The position numbers and the translations under genes are program-made. DNA of 64,000 bases from Chryseobacterium sp. OSA05B (GTDB taxonomy: Bacteria > Bacteroidota > Bacteroidia > Flavobacteriales > Weeksellaceae), in contig NZ_JAHXYH010000001.1 in NCBI RefSeq assembly GCF_019970065.1, positions 806,001-870,000 on the forward strand, written 5' to 3'. This document shows positions 15,965-24,737 of the stretch, in pieces (position 1 is the stretch's first letter; the number at the start of each line of letters is the position of its first letter). Below the pieces are notes generated by a model, which did no database searches, was not told where the DNA came from, and saw nothing but the letters and a program-made list of their open reading frames with translations.

Positions 15965-16624
15965 ATGTCCTTAAAAGCTGTTCTTTTCGATATGGACGGG
16001 GTTATTGTAGATACGGAACCACTTCACAGAAAAGCTTATTTTAAAACGTTTGACGAACTAGAAATTACTGTTTCCGAAGAATTATACACCTCATTCACCG
16101 GAGCTTCTACGAAAAGAGTCTTTGAAACACTCATCGGGAAATACAGTCTGCCTCAGACCCACGAAGGTCTTTCTGCCATCAAAAGAGCGTATTTCAAAGA
16201 TTATTTCGATAATGATGAGGAATTTGACCTGATTCCGGGAGTAAAGGAACTCATTAAGCATTATCATGAGAATGGCGTTAAGCTTATCCTGGCTTCTTCA
16301 GCAACGATGGTCACCATCAATATGGTTTTTGAAAAGTTCGGGCTTGAGCAGTATTTCAGCGGAAAAATAAGCGGTGCAGCTTTGAAAGAGTCGAAACCTC
16401 ATCCGGAGGTATTTCTTTTGGCAGCAGAAATGGCAGACGAGCCTGTAGCCAACTGTATGGTGATTGAAGATTCTACCAACGGAATTCTTGCAGCAAGCAG
16501 AGCTGAAATTTTCTGTGCAGCCTACAGAAGTCCCCATTCAAAAAATCAGGATTATACTTTAGCCGATATCGTGGTTTCAGATTATGAAGAACTGGAACTG
16601 GATAAGCTTTCAAAATATTTTTAA
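15965..16624 (+). CDS. HAD-superfamily hydrolase (beta-phosphoglucomutase/phosphatase type)
   Basis: 219-aa HAD protein with motif I DMDGVIVDTEP right at the N-terminus (MSLKAVLFDMDGVIVDTEP), motif II Ser in LASSATM, motif III Lys in ALKESKPHPEVF and motif IV in VIEDSTNGILAA. The helical cap after motif I places it with beta-phosphoglucomutases and small-sugar phosphatases. The substrate is unknown. The ATG at 15965 is chosen over one at 15785 because the 60 extra residues fall in repeat sequence and a promoter element lies just upstream. It sits between the two agmatine-pathway genes on the opposite strand. Confidence 0.9.
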   Translation: MSLKAVLFDMDGVIVDTEPLHRKAYFKTFDELEITVSEELYTSFTGASTKRVFETLIGKYSLPQTHEGLSAIKRAYFKDYFDNDEEFDLIPGVKELIKHYHENGVKLILASSATMVTINMVFEKFGLEQYFSGKISGAALKESKPHPEVFLLAAEMADEPVANCMVIEDSTNGILAASRAEIFCAAYRSPHSKNQDYTLADIVVSDYEELELDKLSKYF

Positions 16625-16630
16625 ATGAAA

Positions 16631-16655
16631 AAAGCTCTCAAAATTTGAGAGCTTT
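16631..16655. terminator. Intrinsic terminator after the HAD gene
   Basis: AAAGCTCTCAAA (16631-16642) pairs with TTTGAGAGCTTT (16644-16655). It lies between the convergent HAD and arginine decarboxylase genes. Confidence 0.75.
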
Positions 16656-16683
16656 ACTTTTATATCTTATCATTCCGAAGATG

Positions 16684-16717
16684 AGATTGCTTCGTCACTT
16701 CGTTCCTCGCAATGACC
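16684..16717. repeat. Intergenic phrase with ATTGC...GCAAT ends
   Basis: Begins AGATTGCTTCG and ends CTCGCAATGACC. From general knowledge this phrase recurs in the intergenic DNA of many unrelated bacteria. Its ends (ATTGC/GCAAT) can pair. One copy is visible here, in the HAD/arginine decarboxylase gap. Confidence 0.55.
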
Positions 16718-16723
16718 ATAGTT

Positions 16724-18118
16724 TTATTTGTAGCCTAAGATTTTCAAAATATCTTCCGGTTCCTGTTTTTCACGGAAAACCTCGTATTGAAGATCACCAT
16801 TTTCATCTTTCTGGATCAGGACGTGTCTCGGCTGAGGCATCAGACAATGGTGAACACCGCCATATCCTCCGATTGTTTCCTGATACGCTCCTGTATGGAA
16901 GAATCCGATATACAGAGGTTTGGTATCGCTGAAAACCGGCAGATAGATAGCATTGGTATGTTGTTCGGAGTTATAATAATCATCAGAATCACAAGTCAAT
17001 CCACCCAGGAATACTCTTTCATAGGTATCTTCCCATCTGTTCAACGGAAGCATGATAAAGTGTCTGGAGATCGCCCATGTATCAGGAAGTGTAGTCATGA
17101 ATGAAGAATCAATCATATTCCACTTTTCTCTGTCGTTCTGACGTTTCTGAGAGATGATTTTGTAAAGGTTTGCACCGCTTTCTCCCACTGTAAAGCTTCC
17201 GAATTCCGTATAGATATTAGGTTCTTCTACCCCTTCCTCTTCACAGAATTTTTTGATCTGAGAAACGATTTCCTCCACCATATACTGATAGTCGTATTCG
17301 AAGTTTAAAGAAGTTTTGATCGGGAATCCTCCACCGATGTTCAGTGAATCCACTTCAGGAGCAATTTTCTTCAAACGGGCATATACACGAAGACATTTGT
17401 ACAATTCGTTCCAGTAATAAGCCGTGTCTTTGATCCCGGTATTAATGAAAAAGTGAAGCATTTTCAGTCTTGCATTCGGGTGTTCGGCGATCTTCTGGCT
17501 GTAGTAAGGAATGATATCTCTATATCCGATTCCTAACCTTGAGGTATAGAATTCGAATTTAGGTTCTTCCTCTGAAGCGATTCTGATTCCGATATCGAAT
17601 GTAGTATCAATACTTTCTGTAAGCTTATCCAGCTCACGGTAGTTATCCAGGATCGGAGTAATATTTTCAAAACCACTGTTGATCATCTCGGAAATTTTCG
17701 CCAGATAATCATCGGTCTTGAATCCATTACAGATGACCTCAATATTTTTATCTACTTTACCTTTCCCATAAAGAGATTTAACAATATCCATGTCGTACGC
17801 TGAAGAAGTTTCGATAGAAATATCATTCTTAAGAGCTTCTTCAAGCACAAAGTTGAAATGACTGGATTTTGTACAGTAACAGTAGGTATAATTCTTTTTA
17901 TATTCGGCTTTCTCAAAAGCTTCCCTAAACCAGCTCTTGGCCTTCTGGATATTTTGAGAAATTCTTGGCAGGTAGCTAATTTTTAGCGGGGTGCCAAATT
18001 TTTCAACGACTTCCATTAAAGGAACATCGTGAAATAACAAATTGTTCTCAGAAACATTAAATTCCTCTGTAGGAAAATACAATGTCTGATCAATAAGTTC
18101 CGAGTACTTTATTTTCAT
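16724..18118 (-). CDS. speA: Arginine decarboxylase (PLP, fold III, short Bacteroidota form)
   Basis: 464-aa PLP-dependent decarboxylase predicted to convert arginine to agmatine. Lys84 in YCYCTKSSHF fits the PLP-binding lysine of the alanine-racemase-like barrel. DSLNIGGGFPIK is the glycine-rich phosphate-binding loop (about 260-271). IYTEFGSF and CDSDDYY lie in the C-terminal half. E. coli SpeA is about 658 aa, so this is a compact form. Arginine as substrate is inferred from the agmatinase nearby; diaminopimelate or ornithine decarboxylase are alternatives. Confidence 0.8.
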   Translation of the reverse strand: MKIKYSELIDQTLYFPTEEFNVSENNLLFHDVPLMEVVEKFGTPLKISYLPRISQNIQKAKSWFREAFEKAEYKKNYTYCYCTKSSHFNFVLEEALKNDISIETSSAYDMDIVKSLYGKGKVDKNIEVICNGFKTDDYLAKISEMINSGFENITPILDNYRELDKLTESIDTTFDIGIRIASEEEPKFEFYTSRLGIGYRDIIPYYSQKIAEHPNARLKMLHFFINTGIKDTAYYWNELYKCLRVYARLKKIAPEVDSLNIGGGFPIKTSLNFEYDYQYMVEEIVSQIKKFCEEEGVEEPNIYTEFGSFTVGESGANLYKIISQKRQNDREKWNMIDSSFMTTLPDTWAISRHFIMLPLNRWEDTYERVFLGGLTCDSDDYYNSEQHTNAIYLPVFSDTKPLYIGFFHTGAYQETIGGYGGVHHCLMPQPRHVLIQKDENGDLQYEVFREKQEPEDILKILGYK

Positions 18119-18228
18119 TTCTTGACAAGTGAATTACGAAATGCAAAATTGCTAAAAAAGTTTGATTTTTAAGCGTTAAATTTATTATAAATTTAAAAAT
18201 GACCCCGTTCGAAACTCCCTACAGATTA

Positions 18229-19101
18229 TTAATTAGTGAACTTCTTAACATATTCTTCTCGCTTATTTTCCGAAATACCCAGAACCTGTTGAATATAAGC
18301 ATCAATTGAACCATATTTCTTATTGATTTCATCAAAGGCCGCATCGAGGTAAGCGGTTTCTACCCAGCTTAGTTTTTCGAGAACTTTCACATCCATCTTA
18401 GGATACAAAAAATGCAGATTATCAGCAAGATTCAGTCTTTTGAGAACTAATTTTTTACGATAATTATTAGACAGGATATAATCGTTATCAATCGTTTCTT
18501 TATCAAATTTTAAAATCGTCAAGATCAAAGCTGTTGTAATTCCTGTTCTGTCCTTTCCTGCAGTACAGTGATAGAGAACCGGCTGGTCGGACTCCAGAAT
18601 ATCTGTAATGATTTTTTTAATGACTTCAGGGTTTTCCGTCACATATTCTCGATAGAAATCAGTCATTCTTTTATCTGCATCGGAACCATTTACTTTTCCT
18701 TTTAAAACAAGCTTTTTCGCCTGGGTCAGCTGATCTCCTTCATCTTCAAAAGCGGAATATTTTTTATAAATAATATCAGTGGGAAGGTTATCCGGCTTAG
18801 CTTCAATTTCTTTAGAATTTCTAAGATCAATGACCTCTTTTATTCCCAGACTTTCCAATTCTCTGAACGATTTTTTCTTCAGCTTATGAAGATGTCCGCT
18901 TCTGTAGAATTTACCTTCTTTTAAAGTTCTTCCTTCTGAATTTTTAATATTTCCTACCGTCCTGAAATTGTATACTTTTTTGATTTCAATCCGGTTTCCG
19001 GTTTCATTTTTGCCGTATTGCGGCTGTGTAAAATCCTGTGTCTTGCAGGAAAAAACACAAAATGAAGCGATGAGCACAACTGATATGTGTATAAACTGTT
19101 T
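18229..19101 (-). CDS. Tyrosine-protein phosphatase lipoprotein (body of the gene; start codon is TTG at 19102-19104)
   Basis: The full gene runs 18229-19104, 291 aa. It is a dual-specificity-type phosphatase with the P-loop HCTAGKDRTG (CX5R) near residue 180. The general acid may lie in the region before it. The N-terminus (KQFIHISVVLIASFCVFSC) is a lipoprotein signal peptide, so it acts in the periplasm or on the membrane. The start must be TTG at 19104: no ATG lies between the upstream in-frame stop and the signal peptide, and the TTG overlaps the stop of the preceding gene as TTGA, suggesting coupled translation. Substrates may be tyrosine-phosphorylated or lipid-phosphorylated molecules; unknown. 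Confidence 0.88.
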   Translation of the reverse strand, partial: KQFIHISVVLIASFCVFSCKTQDFTQPQYGKNETGNRIEIKKVYNFRTVGNIKNSEGRTLKEGKFYRSGHLHKLKKKSFRELESLGIKEVIDLRNSKEIEAKPDNLPTDIIYKKYSAFEDEGDQLTQAKKLVLKGKVNGSDADKRMTDFYREYVTENPEVIKKIITDILESDQPVLYHCTAGKDRTGITTALILTILKFDKETIDNDYILSNNYRKKLVLKRLNLADNLHFLYPKMDVKVLEKLSWVETAYLDAAFDEINKKYGSIDAYIQQVLGISENKREEYVKKFTN

Positions 19102-19748
19102 CAATATATTCCGGGATATTCTATTTCATTAATTCCAACAAAAAACAACAGATCTCCGGATTCATACTGAATGGAAACCTCATCTTCAACGGCAAAATTC
19201 CTGGTCCCGATTCTCGAAGTAATGTTTAAACTTCCGTTATTCAATGGCCAGTTCAATCCTGTTGTCGTTATATTTTCAACGGAAGGAAAAGGATACAATG
19301 AAATCATTTTATTTTCAACTCCTTTCAGTTTAAAACTTTTCGGAACAAAATAATATTCAGAAAACTCATCATAAAATTTCAGATTCATTTTATCTTTAAA
19401 AGCATAAGCTACCGTCAGGTTTCCTAAAAAATGATCCTGTTCTCCGCCACTTCCTCCAAAAACATCAATTTCTGTAAACCCTTTTTCGAGAATAATTTCC
19501 AAAGCTTTATGAAAATCTGTTTTATCCTGATCCAGCGTTAAAATAAATTTGTCCTGATAAACGCTTTCATCCGACCCTGAATGAGAATCAAAATCGCCGG
19601 AAATAAAATCCAGTTTATCTAAAGGAAAACCCAGTTGCTTCAAATAATGAAAAGCGCCGTCTGTACAGGCAATTAAGCCGTATTGATCCGGATTTGGAAA
19701 AGTTTCTGGATGATCTCCGTTAATGAAAAGTAATGCTTTATCTTTCAT
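19101..19748 (-). CDS. Thiamine pyrophosphokinase
   Basis: 215 aa from the ATG at 19748. It transfers pyrophosphate from ATP to thiamine, giving thiamine diphosphate. Signature blocks: LIACTDGAFHYLKQLG, DFISGDFDS and LDQDKTDFHKALE in the catalytic domain, then FGGSGGEQDHFLGN. The C-terminal 80 residues form the thiamine-binding beta domain. A longer frame from 19808 exists, but those 20 residues overlap the preceding gene and the family starts at the later Met. It overlaps the adenosyltransferase gene by 11 bp and the phosphatase start by 3-4 bp, so the three form one tight minus-strand operon. Confidence 0.88.
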   Translation of the reverse strand: MKDKALLFINGDHPETFPNPDQYGLIACTDGAFHYLKQLGFPLDKLDFISGDFDSHSGSDESVYQDKFILTLDQDKTDFHKALEIILEKGFTEIDVFGGSGGEQDHFLGNLTVAYAFKDKMNLKFYDEFSEYYFVPKSFKLKGVENKMISLYPFPSVENITTTGLNWPLNNGSLNITSRIGTRNFAVEDEVSIQYESGDLLFFVGINEIEYPGIY

Positions 19749-20307
19749 TCGGATTCCAATATTCTTCCGGTTCGTTATTGATTTTTGAAATGTATCTTGC
19801 CAAAACAAAAAGATAATCTGAAAGTCTGTTCAGGTATTTGATCAGTTCAGGACGCACTTCTTCAGATTCATTTAAGAATACCAGAGAACGTTCCGCTCTT
19901 CTGCAGATGGTTCTTGCCGCATGTAAAAATGTTGCCGATTTTCCACCGCCGGGAAGAATAAAATACTGAAGCGGTTCCAGTTTATCTTCAAAAGCATCCA
20001 TCCAGTTTTCCAGTTCTTCGATTTCCGTATCTGAAATAATCAATGGGAGACGTGATTTTCCGTTGGCCAACATTAATTTATCCACGGGTGTAGCAGCTTC
20101 TGAACCTACTGTAAACAGATCAAACTGAATTTTTTTCAACTGCTTCAAAACCTCTTCATCCTCAATATGACTTTTAGAAATACCAATGAATGAATTAAGC
20201 TCGTCTATATTTCCGTAGCTGTCGACTCTTGCACTGGCTTTGGAAACTCTTGTACCGCCGTATAAAGCGGTCTGTCCTTTATCTCCTGTTTTCGTATAAA
20301 TTTTCAT
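19738..20307 (-). CDS. Cob(I)yrinic acid a,c-diamide adenosyltransferase (PduO type)
   Basis: 189 aa from the ATG at 20307. It transfers the adenosyl group of ATP to cob(I)alamin, making coenzyme B12. The start MKIYTKTGDKGQTALYGG is the diagnostic ATP-binding loop of PduO-type enzymes. ARVDSYGNIDELNSFIG (about 27-43) and CRRAERSLVFL (about 136-146) are the other conserved blocks. A Met nine codons earlier gives a non-conserved tail and is not used. First gene of the operon with thiamine pyrophosphokinase and the phosphatase. A TonB receptor lies upstream in the same direction, 192 bp away. Confidence 0.93.
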   Translation of the reverse strand: MKIYTKTGDKGQTALYGGTRVSKASARVDSYGNIDELNSFIGISKSHIEDEEVLKQLKKIQFDLFTVGSEAATPVDKLMLANGKSRLPLIISDTEIEELENWMDAFEDKLEPLQYFILPGGGKSATFLHAARTICRRAERSLVFLNESEEVRPELIKYLNRLSDYLFVLARYISKINNEPEEYWNPNER

Positions 20308-20337
20308 ACTACTAAAATACTTTATTTTGTACAATGT

Positions 20338-20380
20338 GAAAAGTAAAATATGGGAATAGCTTCCTATTCGATCTAAAAAA
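20338..20380 (+). repeat. Left imperfect direct repeat flanking the TonB receptor gene
   Basis: This stretch contains GAAAAG, then ATAGCTTCCTATTC and TCTA. The matching stretch at 23082-23120 reads GAAAAG, then ATAACTTCCTATTC and TCTG. A 10-nt core (CTTCCTATTC) is exact. The pair brackets the receptor gene. Confidence 0.4.
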
Positions 20381-20499
20381 TAAAACTGACATTAGAAATT
20401 AATGTCAGTGAATATTTACGCAGACGGTTTTTTATATCTTTTGGATTACTTTCCCTTTGGTAAGCATGATAAAGCACTGCTAATTTTTTTATTTATAGA

Positions 20500-22920
20500 T
20501 TAAAAAGTATAATTAACATTTAGCTGGAAAGTTGTTCCATTAAATCCGAACTGGTTTACCTCCCAAGGATATTTGAACCTTCCTCCAAGATCTGTTACTA
20601 CATCTCCTTTACTGTCTATTACATCCGGATAAATATTAAATAAATTATTTACGACTCCGGAAACTTTAAGATCTTTGGTGATTTTATATGTTAAAACTAT
20701 ATCCGTAATTACCTTACCGGAAAATATCTGATCTTTGGTAGGATCAGTTGCATGTTGCCATGTAACAGAACCAAAATAAGTATTATTAAGATTAAAGTTA
20801 AACTTTGAAATGTCATACGAAAGACTAAGAATAGTTTTTGTTTTTGGCCTTGAAGAGATAATTCTGGATTGTTCTTTTCTATCAAAAAAGTTTTCTGAGT
20901 AACCATTTTCAGCCAAAATAGGCGGAACGGCAATATTATCTACTATTTTAGTTTCGTTATAATTGAAAGCAGCAATAACTCCCAATCTTCCTTTGCCAAT
21001 AGCAGAAGTATAATAATTAGCTACGAAATCTACCCCTTCAGTAACTGTATTTACGGCATTCGTGAAAAACTTCAGAGAGGTAATTTTATTATTGTCTAAT
21101 ATTACTTCCACAGGGTTTGTTATATCCGGACTACCCGGAGCACCAGTCTTGTAACCAATATCTCCTGAGAAAAGCACCCGGTCTTTAATTTTTATTCTAT
21201 AATAGTCTGCTGTAATTGTCAGGTTCTTAAAAGGTTTTATGGCAAATCCCCCGGTAATGTTAAAGGCTTTTTCAGCATTTAATTTTTGTACCCCAAGATC
21301 AGATCTTACAATTTGAGAGTCATTGTTAAAAGTACCCTGATTAGCTACAGTATTCCCTGTAATTTTGGTTTGAACATTGGAATAATAAATTTGGTGTAAT
21401 GAAGGTGCCCGAAATCCTGTAGAAACAGACCCGCGGAAAACTAATTTATCATCTAGCAATTTATATCTTGCATTTCCTTTCCAGGAAACATTATTTCCAA
21501 AATCACTAAAGTTTTCATACCTCACAGTTCCTCCAAGTAATAAGTTTTTCGTAACATCCCATTCAGAATTAATATAAGCTCCAATATTCTGACGATTTTT
21601 ATTGATTTCATTTTGAGGCTGCAGTCCTGGAAATGATTCTGCACCACTTCCTATATAAGATGCCTCTTCTCCTGCCTTTGCCTGATAATTCTCATTACGT
21701 ATCTCAACGCCAGCCCCTAAAACAAACACACCAAAATTTCGATTGATATCTATGTTTCCTATAATATTACTAAACTGATGACCACCCGCTTTAAAACGGG
21801 TTGGTGAATTTCCTCCCAAAGATGTATTAATAGTGTTTCCTACAACATAATCTACCGCATTAGAGCCAAAGGCAGCACTACCATCAAAACTCCATTTTCC
21901 AAACATGCCCTTCCACCCGGAGGTTAAATTATAATCATAAACATCTGTTTTAAATTCCGGTTGAAATCCATTGTAAGGTTGTCCTTTTGGAGTTAATAAA
22001 CCAAAATCTGAACTTACCCAATAGGGTGTTCTATATAAACCATAACTAGTTCCATTCCTGTAAGTTGTACCACCAAAAGCATAAAACTTGCCTGTTTCAC
22101 CTGTTGGCAATTCAAAATTTACAAACATATTAGCAACTTTTGTCTCCGGTTGTCCTATAATCATTCCTAAACCAGGATTAGCCTGCGTCCAGGCATTATC
22201 AACACCAAAAAGTTCATCTTTTGTAACAGAACCAGCACGGTTGGTTTTATTTTGGGAAGAATATCCCAATGTAAGGTTCAAACTTCCATTTTTTGCAACT
22301 CTGATTCCTGTATTAAAATCTGCTCCGATATTAAAGCCGTCTCCTTTTGAAGTAATACCTGAAAAAAGATTGACTGTACTTTTTCCAACACTGTTCTTAA
22401 GAATAATATTGATCACTCCTGCAATAGCATCAGAGCCATATTGTGCAGATGCACCATCTCTTAAAACCTCTACATTCTGTAAGGCAGCAGATGGAATACT
22501 TTTCAGATCCGTACCTACCTCACCTTTTCCCGGCGTATCATTTACATAAATTAAAGCACTTTGATTTTTTCTTTTACCATTAACCAAAACTAATGTTCTG
22601 GAAGGTCCTAATCCCCTTAAATCTGCCGGATCAAAATGAGCCGTTGCATCAGAAACGGTTTGTTGTGATGAATTAAAAGATGGTACCGAGTACGTCAAAG
22701 CTTTATCAAAAGTAATTTGTCCTGTGGATTTTAGCTGCGCTGCCGAAATATTATCAATAGGAATTGCTGATGTAATTATGGTTCTAGGCTTAGTTCTACC
22801 TGTAGTAACCACCACTTCATCTATATTGTTTTCCTTTACAGTTTCCTGAGCATATACCATAGTACCCGCTCCGCTCAATACTAATACATAGATTTTTTTA
22901 TTGAATGATTTTCTTTTCAT
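20500..22920 (-). CDS. TonB-dependent receptor
   Basis: 806-aa outer-membrane active transporter. Signal peptide (about 1-24, ending MVYAQ), a short TonB-box-like stretch (NIDEVVVTTGR), then the plug domain with LRGLGPSRTLVLVNGKRKN and VEVLRDGASAQYGSDAIAGVINIIL (about 95-170), and a 22-strand-type barrel ending in TFQLNVNYTF with the terminal Phe typical of outer-membrane proteins. There is no carboxypeptidase-like N-domain and no SusD, so it is the siderophore/vitamin type rather than SusC. A B12 role is possible because the adenosyltransferase lies next to it, but no cobalamin riboswitch is recognisable upstream. Confidence 0.93.
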   Translation of the reverse strand: MKRKSFNKKIYVLVLSGAGTMVYAQETVKENNIDEVVVTTGRTKPRTIITSAIPIDNISAAQLKSTGQITFDKALTYSVPSFNSSQQTVSDATAHFDPADLRGLGPSRTLVLVNGKRKNQSALIYVNDTPGKGEVGTDLKSIPSAALQNVEVLRDGASAQYGSDAIAGVINIILKNSVGKSTVNLFSGITSKGDGFNIGADFNTGIRVAKNGSLNLTLGYSSQNKTNRAGSVTKDELFGVDNAWTQANPGLGMIIGQPETKVANMFVNFELPTGETGKFYAFGGTTYRNGTSYGLYRTPYWVSSDFGLLTPKGQPYNGFQPEFKTDVYDYNLTSGWKGMFGKWSFDGSAAFGSNAVDYVVGNTINTSLGGNSPTRFKAGGHQFSNIIGNIDINRNFGVFVLGAGVEIRNENYQAKAGEEASYIGSGAESFPGLQPQNEINKNRQNIGAYINSEWDVTKNLLLGGTVRYENFSDFGNNVSWKGNARYKLLDDKLVFRGSVSTGFRAPSLHQIYYSNVQTKITGNTVANQGTFNNDSQIVRSDLGVQKLNAEKAFNITGGFAIKPFKNLTITADYYRIKIKDRVLFSGDIGYKTGAPGSPDITNPVEVILDNNKITSLKFFTNAVNTVTEGVDFVANYYTSAIGKGRLGVIAAFNYNETKIVDNIAVPPILAENGYSENFFDRKEQSRIISSRPKTKTILSLSYDISKFNFNLNNTYFGSVTWQHATDPTKDQIFSGKVITDIVLTYKITKDLKVSGVVNNLFNIYPDVIDSKGDVVTDLGGRFKYPWEVNQFGFNGTTFQLNVNYTF

Positions 22921-23221
22921 ATATTGTTAATAATTCAATAAATCTAGTAAAAATATAAATATTAAACAAAATAAATAAAGACATAATACAAATACCTTTC
23001 CCATCCTATGCAATGAATATTATTATTATTCTATAAAAAATAAGACTTGATTTATAAAACATGGTTACTTATTAATAATCTGAAAAGAAATAGTAATAAC
23101 TTCCTATTCTGTCTGACAAAGTGAATAGCAGACAGTGGAATAAAATGATTTCATCTGTTCTAAAACGTATTTTTTAACAGAACTGCTTCACGAATGGCTC
23201 TCAATGACTGTGTATAAAAAA
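22921..23221. other. Gene-free region upstream of the TonB receptor
   Basis: About 300 bp, very AT-rich. It holds the right copy of the flanking repeat (23082-23120) and an inverted repeat CTGTCTG/CAGACAG at about 23108-23134. No ORF of note and no recognisable cobalamin riboswitch box was seen. It must contain the receptor promoter, but no clear TAnnTTTG was found. Confidence 0.5.
23082..23120 (+). repeat. Right imperfect direct repeat flanking the TonB receptor gene
   Basis: Partner of 20338-20380, sharing GAAAAG, the 10-nt core CTTCCTATTC and TCT in the same order, with mismatches and small gaps. Confidence 0.4.
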
Positions 23222-23241
23222 TGGCCGGATAAATCCGGCCA
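23222..23241 (-). terminator. Intrinsic terminator after the 194-aa lipoprotein gene
   Basis: TGGCCGG/CCGGCCA stem with a 6-nt loop. On the minus strand it is followed by ATTTTTTA. Confidence 0.85.
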
Positions 23242-23249
23242 CTCACAAA

Positions 23250-23834
23250 TTATTTATTTACCTCTACATATTGTATGATGGTCTGGTTTTTTGGGTTATA
23301 GATTATTGTACTGTTGTTCGGGAACCTTTTCAGTTTGTAATATTCTATACTTTTATCGGTCTTAATATCTTCAAGAAAACTGGTGTCGAAAGTATTTTCG
23401 GGAAGAAATTTCGAGACAAGACTTATTTTGTCGATGATGCTTTGTCCGTCTATTTTACGGGCCACTTTTTCGGATTTGTTTTCGTCGGAAGTAGGCTGTT
23501 TTTCAAGGAAAGGAAGCAATACTGCGATGTCTGATTTATATTTAAAGATGTAACCTTCGGAACCGTTCGGAAATTTAAACTTCTTTCCGGTTTCTTCTGA
23601 AACCACGGGCTTTCCTCCATCAGGAAATACCTGATTAAATTTTACGTCCTGGGAATTGGTTAAAGAATTAAGGGATTCGCTGACGGTCTTCTTCACAGTT
23701 TCTTCTACCGCCTGCTGGGCTTTCTGTTGCACCGTTTCGGTGGTTTTCTGAACAGTCTCGTCTATTTTCTCTTCAATTTTATTACATGAGATGAATAAAA
23801 AAAGAGGAATAACAGGCAAAATATACTTCTTCAT
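23250..23834 (-). CDS. Hypothetical lipoprotein with coiled coil
   Basis: 194 aa. Lipobox FISC gives a lipidated Cys17. Residues about 20-62 (EEKIDETVQKTTETVQQKAQ and onward) are a charged, Gln/Thr/Val-rich helix predicted to form a coiled coil. The remaining 130 residues contain KKFKFPNGSEGYIFKYKS and KYYKL-like beta text without a family I recognise. It stands alone with its own terminator. Likely anchored to a membrane facing the periplasm; function unknown. Confidence 0.7.
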   Translation of the reverse strand: MKKYILPVIPLFLFISCNKIEEKIDETVQKTTETVQQKAQQAVEETVKKTVSESLNSLTNSQDVKFNQVFPDGGKPVVSEETGKKFKFPNGSEGYIFKYKSDIAVLLPFLEKQPTSDENKSEKVARKIDGQSIIDKISLVSKFLPENTFDTSFLEDIKTDKSIEYYKLKRFPNNSTIIYNPKNQTIIQYVEVNK

Positions 23835-23979
23835 TTCGAGATTTTAATAGCGTGGCATTTATTTATTCATGCAATTTACATCTAAACGGTAAAACATACC
23901 CATATATTTTAGCAAAGAAATAAAATATTTTTTTCAGGAGCAAAAACACTGCTGACAAACTGTTGTCATTACCCCGTCT

Positions 23980-23987
23980 TACCTTTG
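23980..23987 (+). promoter_or_regulatory. Candidate promoter of the DinB gene
   Basis: TACCTTTG (TAnnTTTG), 32 bp before the ATG. The palindrome GACAAACTGTTGTC (23954-23967) sits just upstream, where a regulator could bind. Confidence 0.55.
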
Positions 23988-24019
23988 TATCAACAATAAC
24001 AAACTAAAACAATACAATT

Positions 24020-24511
24020 ATGACAACTACAGCAACAGCCACAAAACAGTTCATGACTTCCGACCAATTATTAGAGCACTGGCAGGGACACAGAAACCTG
24101 ACAAGAAGAGTCATTGAAACTTTCCCGGAAAAAGAATTATTCGAATTTTCTGTAGGCGGCATGAGACCATTTGCAAAACTGGCAGTAGAACTGATCAGCA
24201 TCGGAGGACCTGCTTTAAAGGGAATCGTGAATAAAAATATGGAAGCTTACAACGAGGAAGGATTCAACCCGACAACAAAAGAAGAACTTTTAAACAAATG
24301 GGATGAGGAAACGGGCGTGATCAACGAATATTTCAGCCAGATCACGGAAGAACGTTTTCAGGAAACTTTCAATTTATTCGGACAGTACGAATTTCCGGTG
24401 TATCAGAACATCCTTTATTTCGTAGACAATGAAATCCACCACAGAGGTCAGGGATATACGTATTTAAGAGCTTTAGGAATTGAACCCCCTTTTTTTTGGG
24501 AGAGATTTTAG
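24020..24511 (+). CDS. DinB family protein
   Basis: 163-aa four-helix-bundle protein of the DinB/YfiT-like superfamily, which often binds a metal ion through three His. Candidates are a His in LEHWQGHR (about 20-25) and the pair in DNEIHHRGQGY (about 143-149). Family members include thiol transferases (bacillithiol- or mycothiol-dependent) and many damage-inducible proteins of unknown function. It has its own promoter. In related genomes such genes are often near YafY-type regulators, and one lies 1.5 kb downstream. Confidence 0.87.
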   Translation: MTTTATATKQFMTSDQLLEHWQGHRNLTRRVIETFPEKELFEFSVGGMRPFAKLAVELISIGGPALKGIVNKNMEAYNEEGFNPTTKEELLNKWDEETGVINEYFSQITEERFQETFNLFGQYEFPVYQNILYFVDNEIHHRGQGYTYLRALGIEPPFFWERF

Positions 24512-24699
24512 GATCATTAATGCCTTTGCTAAAACTAAAATTGATGATTCAATTCAGACAAAAAGATGAAACGGCAGAATCTCAAAACCCATTATGCAGA
24601 TTATCCATTCATTAAATATAGACCCCCCGGATTTGTTGTTTCTGATTTTTGTCTTTCAGTAAAGTAAAAGTTTCTTTATTCAAATTATATAAATTTCTA

Positions 24700-24733
24700 A
24701 AACCGCGGCTTCACTTTCGTGAAGCCGCGGTTT
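24700..24733. terminator. Intrinsic terminator between DinB and the amidase gene
   Basis: Perfect 15-bp stem AAACCGCGGCTTCAC/GTGAAGCCGCGGTTT with loop TTTC, then ATTTTTA. It lies between convergent genes; the T-rich side favours the plus strand. Confidence 0.9.
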
Positions 24734-24737
24734 ATTT

